The notes beneath the pieces are model-generated. The model was not told the DNA's origin, ran no database searches, and saw only the letters and a list, made by a program, of their open reading frames with translations. Source: Ananas comosus (lineage: Eukaryota; Streptophyta; Magnoliopsida; Poales; Bromeliaceae). Taken from it: a stretch of DNA of 64,000 nt. The stretch lies in contig NC_033622.1 in the NCBI RefSeq assembly GCF_001540865.1, forward strand, positions 11,032,996 to 11,096,995, read 5' to 3'. Each line of letters starts with the position of its first letter. Position 1 is the stretch's first letter. The translations under genes and the position numbers were made by a program. This document shows positions 22,701 through 33,308 of this stretch, piece by piece.

Positions 22701-25700
22701 TCTACACTGGCATAGCAATAGGATAACTAGTCTCGGCTATGCTTACGTAGGGAAGCAACTGAATAACCAGTTCCGGCAATGCTTCATCGGCAAGCTTAGA
22801 CTGGGTCTCTATGACCAGCGAGTCGACATATTAGGTACAAGAACATTGTTGGCACTTTGTGTCATTGATGCGGGTTACTTCGTATTTACTTTTGCCGTTT
22901 TAGCATCTTGGTAGTTATTGATCAATTTTAGTTATGTACCTATACTTTTTGTCATTTATCTACCTTTTTTGTTGTTTTCTTAGTACACCAGTGGTGCAAC
23001 TTGTCTTAATCGGCTCGCTGTACTCATTGAAAAACTTATATATAAGTTTTTTACATCCTATTTTTCAGGTGTCAGCTGGGAAGGAGACAGTCGCGTGGCA
23101 AACACACGTGTAGATAGTTTATCTTGAGACAGCCATATCTTTTGTATTTTGGTAAAAGGTTGCTATATTTTGAAAAAATAAAAGTTGTAATGAACTCAAA
23201 TTGGGAAATTTGGTTGTAGTACTCAATAATCACATATTTTGTAATAACCTTGGGATGAAAAAGATAAGTTTTAAAAAATCTTGAATTTTTTGTTTGTTCA
23301 TGCATGACAAGTGCTTAGTATTGACGTTATGCAAATATGGGTTGCAGTCTTGGTGTTTATGACGAACCTAGCCACATTCCAAATATGAGCTTCCGATGTT
23401 ATTCGGAGTGTGACAATTTCGTAGATGCTAAGGAAAAGGACAACCTCCCTCATGCTTATTTTATCTTATGTTTTTGTCATATTAACTGCAATGTGATACA
23501 AATGAATATGTTAACCTAAATAAAACTAATTTGTAATATTTACAACTTAGAAGTAATGAAAAATCTTTTATCTCAACATTCTAATTTTTCTACCAACTTG
23601 AATAAATAATTATCTGATATAGAAAGATAAATTTTTCATATTAATTATAATGTGATATAACATGTGAATGTTTTGTCTCAAATCTAGTTTGAATTTTTTA
23701 TGACTTAGCCCTTGGTACATTGAAATTGTCCTACTACCTCCAATTAATGCATGTTAGTTTTAGTTCCCTCTAAATGATGATCAAAACAACCTACTATATA
23801 AGTAAGTACTTCTATTGCTTAGAGAATAGAGAATATTAAGTGCAATTTTTGGATTTTGGTCTTAACCTTTTTCTCTATTTATAGGTCTCTATGGTACATT
23901 AAATAGACCCACTAAACTATCTACATAAATGGAAAAAGAACCCCTGAGTTGTCCATGGTCCTTGGGCTTCCGCAGGACTATTTATGATGCTTTAACTCTT
24001 GTAGATGCGTGCTGCTTTGTCTTCCGCAGAGGATTCTAGAACAACGTCTCTTTAGTTGCCCACTTTTAGTTTTGTGAAAAGTATTCAAGGACATTGGCCA
24101 AAATTTTTCTAAGTCACTGACATACATGTGACTTAGTTTTGGATATAGTTTGGATTTCAAAACTTTTAAATTGAAGTATTAGCTATAGACAAAAGTAGGC
24201 TCAAAATAATTGCTAATTGTTCTATTAGAATTAGCTTTTCTAGAAGAAAGGCCAAACTTGTCTTTACTGCTAGTTTAACATGCTTTATTCTTGAATTGAG
24301 AGAACATACCTCTTTTTAAGAAAAGAATGAATGTTATAAAAAAAAAGAAACATGCTATAAATGTAATATTTATGTGTGGTAATATATTTGACTGGATGAT
24401 ACGTGCTGTTTTTTTTTTTTTAGAGTAGGTAGCACACTATCTGCTTCGTTTATTTCATTTAGAAATAAACTTAGTTGAAAATGTGAATCAACTAGAATTC
24501 GAATTTGGGACCTCGAGTACCAACCACCAAGCCTTTTGCCACTTGCTCTAGGGACAGTCGGTGACTGGATGATATATCATATACTATATTGAAAATTCTT
24601 TAGTGCCTGCTTTATCCTATAAAAGAAGTGTCTTGATATTAACTATAAATACTTCTTTACTAAATAATATCCATTCTCTCATGCTATCCAACTCAATAGG
24701 TTGTTAAGAACAACAAATCCTACTGTTCGTTAAAACTTTCAAATTATAGAATCCTCATAGTAGTTATCTGAAGAAACCTATTGTGAATATCTCACTATAC
24801 TAGGCACCCTTATTTTTAGAATTATTTGACTTCATGGTGATTGATGGATACATCACGTGAAAGTTGCTACTAATTAGTTTTTTCTTTTGGCATAGAGATC
24901 CATGCTATTTTTTAGTTAGATTCATTCTTTTAGTTATGTAATATTTTGACCCTACCGAGAAAAGCTGTGCCAACTTTGGACCCTCTATGGATTACGATTT
25001 ATAGATAGGAACTCTCTTATGTATGAAGATATGATAATGTTTTACGTATCTAATTAATAAATATTAAAATTGCACCTTAAATTAGTCGACATAAGTAGTA
25101 TTTTCTTTTACTTGAAAAAGAGTGAAGAATACATCTTTTTTTCTTGAAGAGGAGATAATTAATAAATATTTACGATATTCTTTCAAGAGTTGCCAAAGAA
25201 CTGAGTTATATAGAGTGTGAGAAATAATTAATTAGCTTTTCTTATGCAAGCTTTATATAGATAGCTAGCTAAATTATGAAACCAAGCTAATACTGTAGAC
25301 ATCCTTAACCCCTAGTATAGGGTTTGCTCCATTGAGCATCTACGTATTGCTGAGTTCATTCCTAGTGTCATTGCCTTATATTTTACAATGACTAATTATA
25401 TATTATTAAGTCCACATATTTCTTAGAATCATTAAACCTAGTAACCTCTAAGGTATCGGAGTTGAGACATTGAAACATAAAATTTGTTTAACAGTGAACT
25501 TCTTCTAACGCTTAAGTAACTTAAGAACATTATTTTTAATATTTATGCTCAACACTCCTTTGCGTGGCTTAATCGTTGACTGGAAGTAAGACATAAATTT
25601 GATTTTTGAAATTGAAGGATGGATGCGCTTTGGGGAGTTTAACTCAAGACATCCTACTCGAAATTTTTTTGTCAAAAAAGATCAATTCTCAAAAATCTTA

Positions 25701-27890
25701 AAGTTGTTAAAAACTCGTGTTGTTTTAGTATTATATTTGGTGAAATTCAATTAAAGTTTATATCCTAATACTTATGCCAATTATTTAATTAAGGCCAAAT
25801 ATCTTATAATGCCAATTAGAGTTGCAAACAGTACATAAGTAACATAACCTTAAATAGATCCAATCATTAAATTTTTTTTTTTTTTGGCCAACAACAACTT
25901 CAATTTGTGTCTGCTGCGTTATAGCGTATTCTCACTTTAATTATCAGCTTTTCGTTTAAAAGTTTTACTTAATTACTCTATAATTTTATTTTTATTTCAC
26001 CCAAAAAATTTATTGTTAAATAATAATATAAAATAAATATTTTAAAAAGCAACAGTTATTTACTCCAGTAACAAAAGTATAGATAGTTAAGCAAGATAAA
26101 AGCACCCATATTTGAATATTTTAGAATTTCAAGTGCAACTTTTTGAATGCTCGATAATAAAGTAAAAANAAAAAAAAAGGATCAATATTTGATGTAAATT
26201 AAATGTGATAAAATATTTGTTAATAATATATATATCACTCCTTACAAATTTAGTTAGTGAGAAGATCCTATGGATATATTGTCATTTATAATTCATGGCA
26301 CATCTAGTCCAATATAAGAATTAGTAGGCTATTTCATACACCATGCATATAGTCTAACTAAAAAAAAAAAAGAAAAAAAAAGGAATAAGGAAAAACTAAG
26401 AAGCAAAAGGCAAACATCAAACCTGAAGGTGGCTAGCAACATGGTCTCTATCTATGCCTTCAACACCCATTAGCTCAACTATCTTACTTGGAACAGCGTC
26501 TACGCTCGCGAGATGAAAGAGAGAGGAGGAGAAAAAAACTATGAGAATATCTTTGAAAATAGATACACTATAAGATTGGATTGTTCATAAAATAATAAAG
26601 CCATGCACTCATTAGAGGGAGGAGGAGGAGAAGAAATAAAGAGTAAAGAAACTCAATTTTAGAACAAAACTAGGGCATGTGATTACCTATTCCAAGTTGA
26701 TTGACGGCATTCTCGAATTTTTCCTCAAGATCAGGAGTCCAAATCATCCGCTTTCTTGTCTCCGAAGAACTGCCGTCTCCATGCTTTTTACTTTTGTTCT
26801 TCTTATTTCCCTTGGAATTTCGATCTATATTATCTATGTTTTTGCCTTTGTTAATATTGTCCTTTGAAAAATCATTGCTTCCTCCCTGATCATTCACGGT
26901 TGTAGGAGAACTTTCGGTTGCGAGAGCCTTTCCCTTTCCATCATCCCTAATTTGTTCTTTGCCAATATTTTCTGTGGAGAACTTTCTCCAAGCTACAACT
27001 CTCCACAGATTAGCGATGTCGTTGATGTTGAGTGGCTTCTTAAGGAAGTAGCATGCTCCTTCTAAGATCCCCTTTATCATGATATCCTTCTTTGTATTCA
27101 CTGACACAACTGTATCCATAAAAGATATGATGAGTAAAGAAAATTATTTGGGTGGCATAAGAAATTAAAGGAAAGAGTACATAGTGAATACATATCACAG
27201 GGATGCCCATTTCTCCCTCAACAATTTTAAGGAGATCGAAGCCACTCATCAATGTCATGTGAATATCCGATAACAGCGCATCAAATTCCCCTTCTCTTTC
27301 TTGGAGAATTGATAATGCGGTAATTGGATTATTGCATGTAGTCACTGCATTAGGGATCAATTAAATAAGTTAGACACTTCATCTTGTTTATAGAATGAAA
27401 CCATATTTGTAGTTCCTCGTCCGGAAGCAAATCGACTACAGGATAGGAGGTGTGAAACAGTGATAATCATCTAAGATACACTGAAATATCAAGAGAGGTT
27501 GAAATAGGAAAAACTTGAACACTGAAAACCCTAATTGTCAGTCTAAGATTGTAAACTAGAAGTATTAATTAGGGAAAGAAAGATGAAAACTAACTGTAGT
27601 TATATAGATGTTCAATATAACTCGATCTTGTTGCTCAAAATTTTGAGATCAAGATTCCAATGAACATATTCTTTTCAAATAAGTGTGTAGATCATAAGTT
27701 CTTGCACTCCTTTTCTTGATTAAACCTACTAATGAAAAATGTGAGGATGGTGTATGAAACCTTCAATCCTACCTTTGTAGTGGCATGATGAAAGCATCAC
27801 CTTAGCAGTTTCGAGAAATGACAGATCATTATCAACAACCAAAATACGAAAACCATTAGGAAATACAGCTACAACTTCATCATCATCCAT
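19748..27890 (-). CDS. Type-B response regulator (ARR-B family), 5 exons, 510 aa
   Basis: Predicted nuclear output factor of cytokinin phosphorelay signalling. Exon model in transcript order: 27890-27773, 27344-27192, 27109-26687, 26499-26423, 20509-19748. All junctions are GT-AG and the phases close on one frame. The receiver domain is about residues 14-127: acidic pair D20/D22 (ILVVDNDLSFLE), phospho-acceptor D66 (LLSDIHM), switch S93 (VIFVSV), and K115 before P116 (YFLKKPL). A basic linker (KGNKKNKSKKHG) precedes the GARP/Myb-like DNA-binding domain, about 207-265 (RMIWTPDLEEKFENAVNQLG, then DAVPSKIVELMG and VASHLQKYR). The C-terminal 240 residues are rich in N, P, Q and S, as in the activation region of the family, and end DDVLIRDDNDYIW. 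Oddities: MTLMSG replaces the usual MPDMDG after D66, and the last intron is 5.9 kb with a solo LTR and a SINE. The start ATG at 27890 sits directly before an acidic DDDE stretch; no better in-frame ATG is seen downstream. Confidence 0.88.
20935..23415 (+). mobile_element. Solo LTR of a Ty3-like element inside a response-regulator intron
   Basis: Starts TGCAACACCC and ends GGAGTGTGACA (TG...CA). It is flanked by ATTTT (20930-20934) and ATTTC (23416-23420), a 5-bp duplication with one mismatch. A promoter-like TATATATATACTCC lies at about 21105, followed by a pyrimidine-rich leader, as in plant LTRs. No gag-pol coding or second LTR is found, so this is most likely a solo LTR left by recombination. 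It lies antisense to the host gene, in its last intron. A smaller element occupies about 21411-21858 within it. Confidence 0.65.
21411..21858. mobile_element. Small element nested in the solo LTR
   Basis: Ends are inverted: GTAACGATTCGACCCGC at the left and, in reverse from the right, GTAATGACCCAACCCAC, each followed by AGCAATAATAA. Near each end sits an imperfect hairpin starting AATAATAATAACTGGG and closing with GAGTTxTTATTGCT. The phrase CAGGGTCGGAATGACA recurs with variation three times at about 21548-21612. No coding content. Confidence 0.5.
24402..24561 (-). mobile_element. tRNA-derived SINE, with 13-bp target duplication
   Basis: Flanked by exact TGACTGGATGATA repeats (24389-24401 and 24562-24574). 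On the minus strand it begins with a tRNA-like head (CTAGAGCAAGTGGCAAAAGG, box A-like), then a box B-like GTTC/ATTCGAATTC motif. It ends in a T-rich (plus-strand) tail. It lies in the last intron of the response regulator. Other copies: 30646-30796, 38171-38310 and 44146-44237. Confidence 0.85.
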
Positions 27891-28702
27891 GGTGGTTAAG
27901 AAATAGTTGAAGACGAATACGAAGAACACCGGCGCAAATGAATATATACCCATTTTAGATGCATAATATGCACGACATGTGGCTTTCTTTTGTAGAAAAA
28001 AGTTACCGAAAGAAGTAAAACATGTTACGTGGTGTATACACTATAATTAATATCAAAGAAGTTGGTCAATTCACCATTAAATTTTTTATCTTAACCAAAT
28101 TGAAATAAATTTTTTCCATATATAGAATTAAGTAAATTGATGCATTTATGTACAAGAAAAAAAATTCCGGTTTTCAATTAGTTTAGGGAAAAAATAAGCA
28201 TGCCTATTCTGCTATTTGTTACATCTCAATTAATCTTAGTGAAACTAATTAGAAGAACCACGATTTCTTTTTTTCTTCACCAAATTAACCATAAAAGTTT
28301 CACCATTTTTTCACAAAAGCATAAAATATTCTAGCTCATATATATGTAGAGTTGAGCTGAAATATTATCGGTAGCAAACGAGCTTCATTGTCACCCATTT
28401 TTTTCAATACTGGAGCCTTCGAATCGATGATCGATACCGTTGAAAATGATCTATAACACTTGAAGTATATAGAAATTAAGTTTCATACTTTTTCGATATT
28501 GTTCTCTTATCTATCAAGTCGACGTAAAAATGAACAGCTGAAAAATGAATATCCTCTAAAAAGTGATGATAGGTATTTTGTAATCAAGACCGAGAGTATA
28601 GATCTTGTTCTAAATAGTTTAAAATTTTTTTTAACTAAAATTCAATTGATTTAAATAATTCTACACTGTCAAACGAGAAAATGCCTCGTATCTACCATTA
28701 AA
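27891..28702. other. Response-regulator upstream region and a degenerate MITE relative
   Basis: The first few hundred bases (read on the minus strand) should hold the promoter and leader of the response regulator. From about 28360 to 28680 the sequence shares phrases with the element at 44981-45420 (GATCTTGTT, then ATATAG/AATAGTTTAAAATTTTTT and TTCTACA), suggesting a diverged MITE of that family. Confidence 0.4.
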
Positions 28703-28751
28703 ATTAAAAATTTTGCGGGTAGCGTGCTACCTATCTCTCAAAAAAAAATAA
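28703..28751 (+). mobile_element. Extremely 5'-truncated SINE/LINE tail
   Basis: Only the last 30 or so bases of the SINE (GGGTAGCGTGCTACCTATCT, then CTC and a poly-A/ATAAA tail) are present. The insertion is bracketed by the direct repeat TAAAAATTTTGC. This looks like an abortive reverse-transcription insertion. It could equally derive from the LINE that shares the tail. Confidence 0.6.
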
Positions 28752-28765
28752 AAATAAAAATTTTG

Positions 28766-28766
<1 letters not shown>

Positions 28767-28832
<66 letters not shown>
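28767..28832. repeat. (TC)n followed by (TA)n microsatellite
   Basis: About 38 bases of CT/TC dinucleotides run straight into about 28 bases of TA. The TA part forms the left border of a TA-nested MITE. Confidence 0.9.
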
Positions 28833-28836
<4 letters not shown>

Positions 28837-29077
28837 TCCGACTATACTACTCTTGAGTATAGTCCTTTTTGTACTAATAAGTTTTTGGCAGTTAGATATG
28901 CACTTGTCATCATTTTCACCCGTTAGATCACATACTATTCAACCAACCATCCACTCAACTCTAAGGGACCACTAACATTCTAACTGGGGACCGCACATCC
29001 CTTCATCCAATGGTCGAAAATTTATGAGTACAAATAGGTCTATACTCATAATTAAGAGTATAGTAGCTCTACTATAT
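28832..29077. mobile_element. MITE of the TA-nested family (copy B)
   Basis: Starts GAGTCCGACTATACTACTC and ends with the degenerate inverse AGAGTATAGTAGCTCTAC, with TA runs on both sides. The interior carries CCGTTAGATCACATACTATTCAACC and the GGGACCACTA block of the family. This intact copy serves as the reference for the split copy at 49.9/54.6 kb. Confidence 0.8.
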
Positions 29078-29126
29078 ATATATATATATATATATAAGTC
29101 AATTGGGTTTGGAGATATATATTTAA

Positions 29127-29549
29127 GGGGAAACTTCAAATACCCCCCCTGTGGTTTCGCATTTTCTTACTTTAGTACCCTGTGGTTTAAAGTGTATCAA
29201 ATTAGTACCATGTGGTTTCACACTTTCTCACTTTACTACCCTGTGGTTTCAAGTGTATCAAGTTAATTAGTACCCTGTGGTTTCATTTTTGTATCAAGTT
29301 AGTACCCTGTGGTTTCAATTTTTTTTTTTTATTATCTATTTCGGGTATATAATTTAACAAAATATTAAACCATAGGGTACTAAAGTGAGAAAGTGTGAAA
29401 CCACAGGGTACTAACTTGATACACTTGAAACCACAAGGTACTAAAGTTAGAATGTGTGAAACCACATGGTACTAAATTGATACACTTTAAACCACAGGAT
29501 ACTAAAGTGAGAAAGTGCGAAACCACGGGGGGGTATTTGAAGTTTCTCC
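29127..29549. mobile_element. Mutator-type foldback MITE with 9-bp target duplication
   Basis: Nearly the whole element is an inverted repeat of two arms of about 190 bp, built from tandem phrases such as GTACCCTGTGGTTT. The ends are GGGGAAACTTCAAATACCCC and the reverse GGAGAAACTTCAAATACCCC. It is flanked by exact TATATTTAA copies (29118-29126 and 29550-29558). A 9-bp duplication is typical of the Mutator superfamily. If read through by RNA polymerase, the transcript would fold into a long hairpin. Confidence 0.88.
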
Positions 29550-29558
29550 TATATTTAA

Positions 29559-30630
29559 TTAGGAAACAAATTGGAAAATAAAAAACTTACGTGCATACCG
29601 AAAATGAAGTATGTATATTATGCATGATCTCACCAATGTTTTGATCAGCTTACTGTAATTAGATAAGTCAAAACTACATTACGCGCAATGCAGTTCATAT
29701 TCATTTTAACATTAGATATTTTTCTATCTTCGAATTGTATAAAAGATTAGAGTTGAATTTTTCAGAAGTTAAATGTAAAAATACTTATTATATGTAATAT
29801 ATAAGTACATTATTGAACTCTGGTAAACTCAAGATCACTACTAATAAAACAAGTGACACTTGTTTATAGAAATTAATTTTTAATGACTAACTCTCTAGAG
29901 GATTCACTCTTCTATTTTTTTTTTTTTTTTTTTCAGTTTCTTCTTAATAAAAACACTAGAAGATCAAAACAAAGACATATTTCATGATATTAAAATTTAC
30001 TGCCGTAACTTTAAGAATTAATTTAAAGGATATATTATGCTACACTTAATTAGGAGGCTTATATTCCAAGTTCATAAAGTTTGAATACGAATTTTTTATA
30101 GTCAAATAATTCTTCATTGTATATAATTGAGTTTTTAACTAATTTTGAAATAATTTTTTGGACTTAATTGAGAAACTAAAATTGATTCCATTTGATTAGA
30201 TTCTGATTTTAAAATGTGGAACATCAAGTATTTACTGCAGTGTATGAAATATAGAGTACAATTGATTTCTTAACTAATTTTGCAATAATTGTTTGGAATT
30301 AATTGATGCATGCACATAATAGATTTTTTAAAATGCATATCTTTTTTGCTTCTAGGTTTTAGAGATATTATAAATTGATTCCATTTGATTAGATTCAGAT
30401 TTTAAAATGTGAAACATCAAGTATTAGTGCAGTGTACGTAGAAATATAGAAGGTATATAAGACTGTACGGACAACCCGTGAAAGTATGTAATTTTTTCAC
30501 TAAGAGATACCCCGGTCCATTTATAACTTTTTTTAAGGCTAAATTGTAGGAAATTTCTTTATAAATACCCTTTTTTTAATTTTTTTTTCATTCATTTTTA
30601 AAAATCTATATTTTACCTCTTCAATATTTC
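29559..30630. other. AT-rich spacer with a local duplication
   Basis: No gene. A segment near 30180-30250 (ATTGATTCCATTTGATTAGA, then TTTTAAAATGTGGAACATCA and AGTATT) recurs with changes at about 30370-30440, a spaced direct duplication with a period near 190 bp. Confidence 0.5.
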
Positions 30631-30645
30631 AAGTGTTGCATTTAG

Positions 30646-30796
30646 ATAGACCGTCCCTAGAGCAAGTGGCAAAGGGCTTATTGGTTGGTACCCGAGACCC
30701 AAGTTCGAATCCTAGTTGATTCACATTTCTAGCTAAGTTTATTTCTAAATGAAATAAACGAAGCAAGTAGCGTGCTACCTATCTCTCTCTCAAAAA
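30646..30796 (+). mobile_element. tRNA-derived SINE, full-length, with 15-bp target duplication
   Basis: Flanked by exact AAGTGTTGCATTTAG copies (30631-30645 and 30797-30811). The head reads CTAGAGCAAGTGGCAAAGGG (box A-like), and box B-like AAGTTCGAATCCTAG follows about 45 bases later. The tail is GAAGCAAGTAGCGTGCTACC, then TATCTCTCTCTC and a short A-run. This is the best preserved of the copies and defines the family: about 150 bp, Pol III type promoter. It resembles widespread angiosperm tRNA-derived SINEs; I do not assign a published name. Confidence 0.9.
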
Positions 30797-30811
30797 AAGT
30801 GTTGCATTTAG

Positions 30812-33308
30812 GCTTTCCCTCTCTGAAGGTTCCATCACTATTCCGCCCATATCTTATAATTTATATCGAAAATGCCTTTAAGAATGATAAAAATATATAG
30901 TTTTTTTTCTTATTAAAGAAGTAAGGATAATTTGATCATTTTGCTTTTTCCATTAACACTATATCCCGCTGAAAACATTTGTGAAATTTTAAGGGGCAAA
31001 ATATGGGTTTTTAAAGTCAATGAGGGAAAGTAAAAAAATGGATATTTACAAGAAGATTTTCTGTATTTTAGTTTTCATTCAAATTTTTATTAAATTTAAT
31101 TACTCAATTATTAATTAGTCTAGTTTTATTTGCTAAAAGTAATCAAAATTATTTAATTCGGTGAAATCACTAATAAATTGGAGAAAAGCTCTATTTTTTT
31201 TTTTAACTTAAATCACTTCATTAAAAAAAAAAATCAAAAGTTAAGGAGATGTCAATTAAAAAAGGAAATAAAATGTAAGAAAAGAACCTGTGAACTTGAG
31301 AAAATTTTCAAACAACCACTGAAATTTATCTTTGCCATATAGACCCCTTATAGTTTATCAAATAGTTTACATGTTTCTCTTTTCAATCGAAATATAATTT
31401 TGTAAAGCTTTGAAATGCAAAAAACCTCTATTTTTTCTATTCTAACATATGAAAAACTTAATAAAAATTGAAGGTAGACTCACTTTATTCCTCAAGCTTG
31501 ATACTTAATTACCATAATAACTAGAACAATTTTTTTTTTTTTTTTTGAGTTACTATAGTAATACAAAAGTCATGTGCAAGACATTGTGATCACAATGATT
31601 ATTTAATTTGTAACTTCACTTAAGGACTGAGGCCTATTAAACTAATTGATAAAATTTGAACAGTCTAATTGCCAAAATTTAAAGTTTAGAGATATGTTTA
31701 CAGAAGTGCTAAAGATTAGGAGGCTTTATACATTTTTTAAATAGAAAAATAAAAGTTTAAGGGTCCATTTCTCTATACATTTTCAGGATGAGAATGCTAC
31801 AAATACACCGTGCATGATATACACCACCATCCATCTAATAGGAGGAATATTATTGGTGAACCCTTGGATGAAGTGTATGCCTTATGTCTTTTACATCCGA
31901 GGGCTATTATTTATTGTCTATTACATTAATTTTTTTAATTTTTTTTAAAAGTCATGTCACATTATTTTTTTTTTTTAAATTTTAGGATGGAGGGTGTAAA
32001 ATCTACACTCCTTTTGTGGGATGTGTAAATAAAATTTTTCTTTAGTAGATAGTGGCATTTATTAGCCATATCATATAACAAATGAAATATCTCTACCCAT
32101 TCAATGGATGAAAGTGTAAAATTTGCACCCAAATGGCAAATACCAACAGCATTTATCTTTGAGTTTTGCCTTAGTTCCTGACAGTTTCTTTTTTACTGTA
32201 ATTAACTTAGAACCATCTAATATTTTTTTACTTTTGATAAAATAGCCCACACCAACTCTAATAAGACTCTACTTGCTCATATAAACCGTAAAAATGGTAT
32301 AATAGCCTCCTCAATCTTGCAATCGATTTTTAATTTTTTTGAAAGAGTTTAGTGGCGTATCCAACTCTACGCTATAATATTAAAATTTTTAAATAAATAG
32401 GAAGTGTTGCGTACAAAGTCGAGGCAATTTTAGATGCTGAAAATGACTTAGAGGGTGATGAGACTAGAGTTGACGCAATGAGTGTGGATAGGAAAGAAGA
32501 AGTTTGGGATCAAAGTGAAAAAAAAATTGTAATATTAAGAAACAATTGTGTGATTAATCCTAATGATTAACAGGGTTTAATTGCATAATATATGCATATT
32601 AAAAAAAAAAATTGACATGAATTAAAATAAAAAATTGGGATAAAGGATGGGAATTAATGGTGCAATTAATTGATAATTTAAAAATCAAGTCGAATCTGGT
32701 TGGATCGTAATCCAGTCATATAAAACGGTTTGGTTCATTCCTTTGAACCGAATAAGTCAAAACAAATTGTTTTGAACCGCTCGGACTGCCGGTTCAACAA
32801 TCGAACCGATGAACCAACCCAATTTTAATCAAGCCGGCTGAATTTTTTTTTATCAAATCATATTAAAATCAAGCGACTTAAAATCAATCCAACTCATTTC
32901 ATTTTCAATTAACACCGGTTAGTCTTATAAAAAGTAAAGTTTGAAAATTTATATCTACTTAATTTAGTTCAGAAATCAATATTTTATAATTAAATATAAT
33001 TAATATTTATATATTTCTAATTATATTAGAATTAAAAATAATAATTAAATATATTTAGGATGTCATGCTGACATCATTTGAACCAATTATCTATTTTTGT
33101 GCCACTTGTTTGCGCCGAGTTATAAAACATTGAAATTAAAATCCAGCCGTAATTTTCAGAGGACTGTACGGAGCCCAAGCGTTGGACGGACGAGATCTTC
33201 CAGATTCGTTAAACAATTCGAGCCGACAATGTGGACGGTCGAGATCGCCGAGTCATCTCTGCGCGTCCTCTCCGTCTCACTCCGCCACTCTCGCCGACCA
33301 TCCGGACG
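30812..33308. other. Intergenic stretch with scattered MITE-like debris
   Basis: No gene before the DUF1279 gene. A segment at about 31795-32150 has phrases about 'CATGATATACACC' and 'GGTGTAAAATCTACACTCC' typical of small non-coding elements. A segment at 32690-32880 repeats the motif GAACCGxxxGGTTC on both strands, as in degenerate hAT-type MITEs. The last 200 bases (from about 33100) become GC-richer and likely hold the promoter and leader of the next gene. Confidence 0.4.

Noticed and set aside
20992..22914. Small open frames in the solo LTR
   Set aside because: No gag-pol similarity, short, and in LTR sequence.
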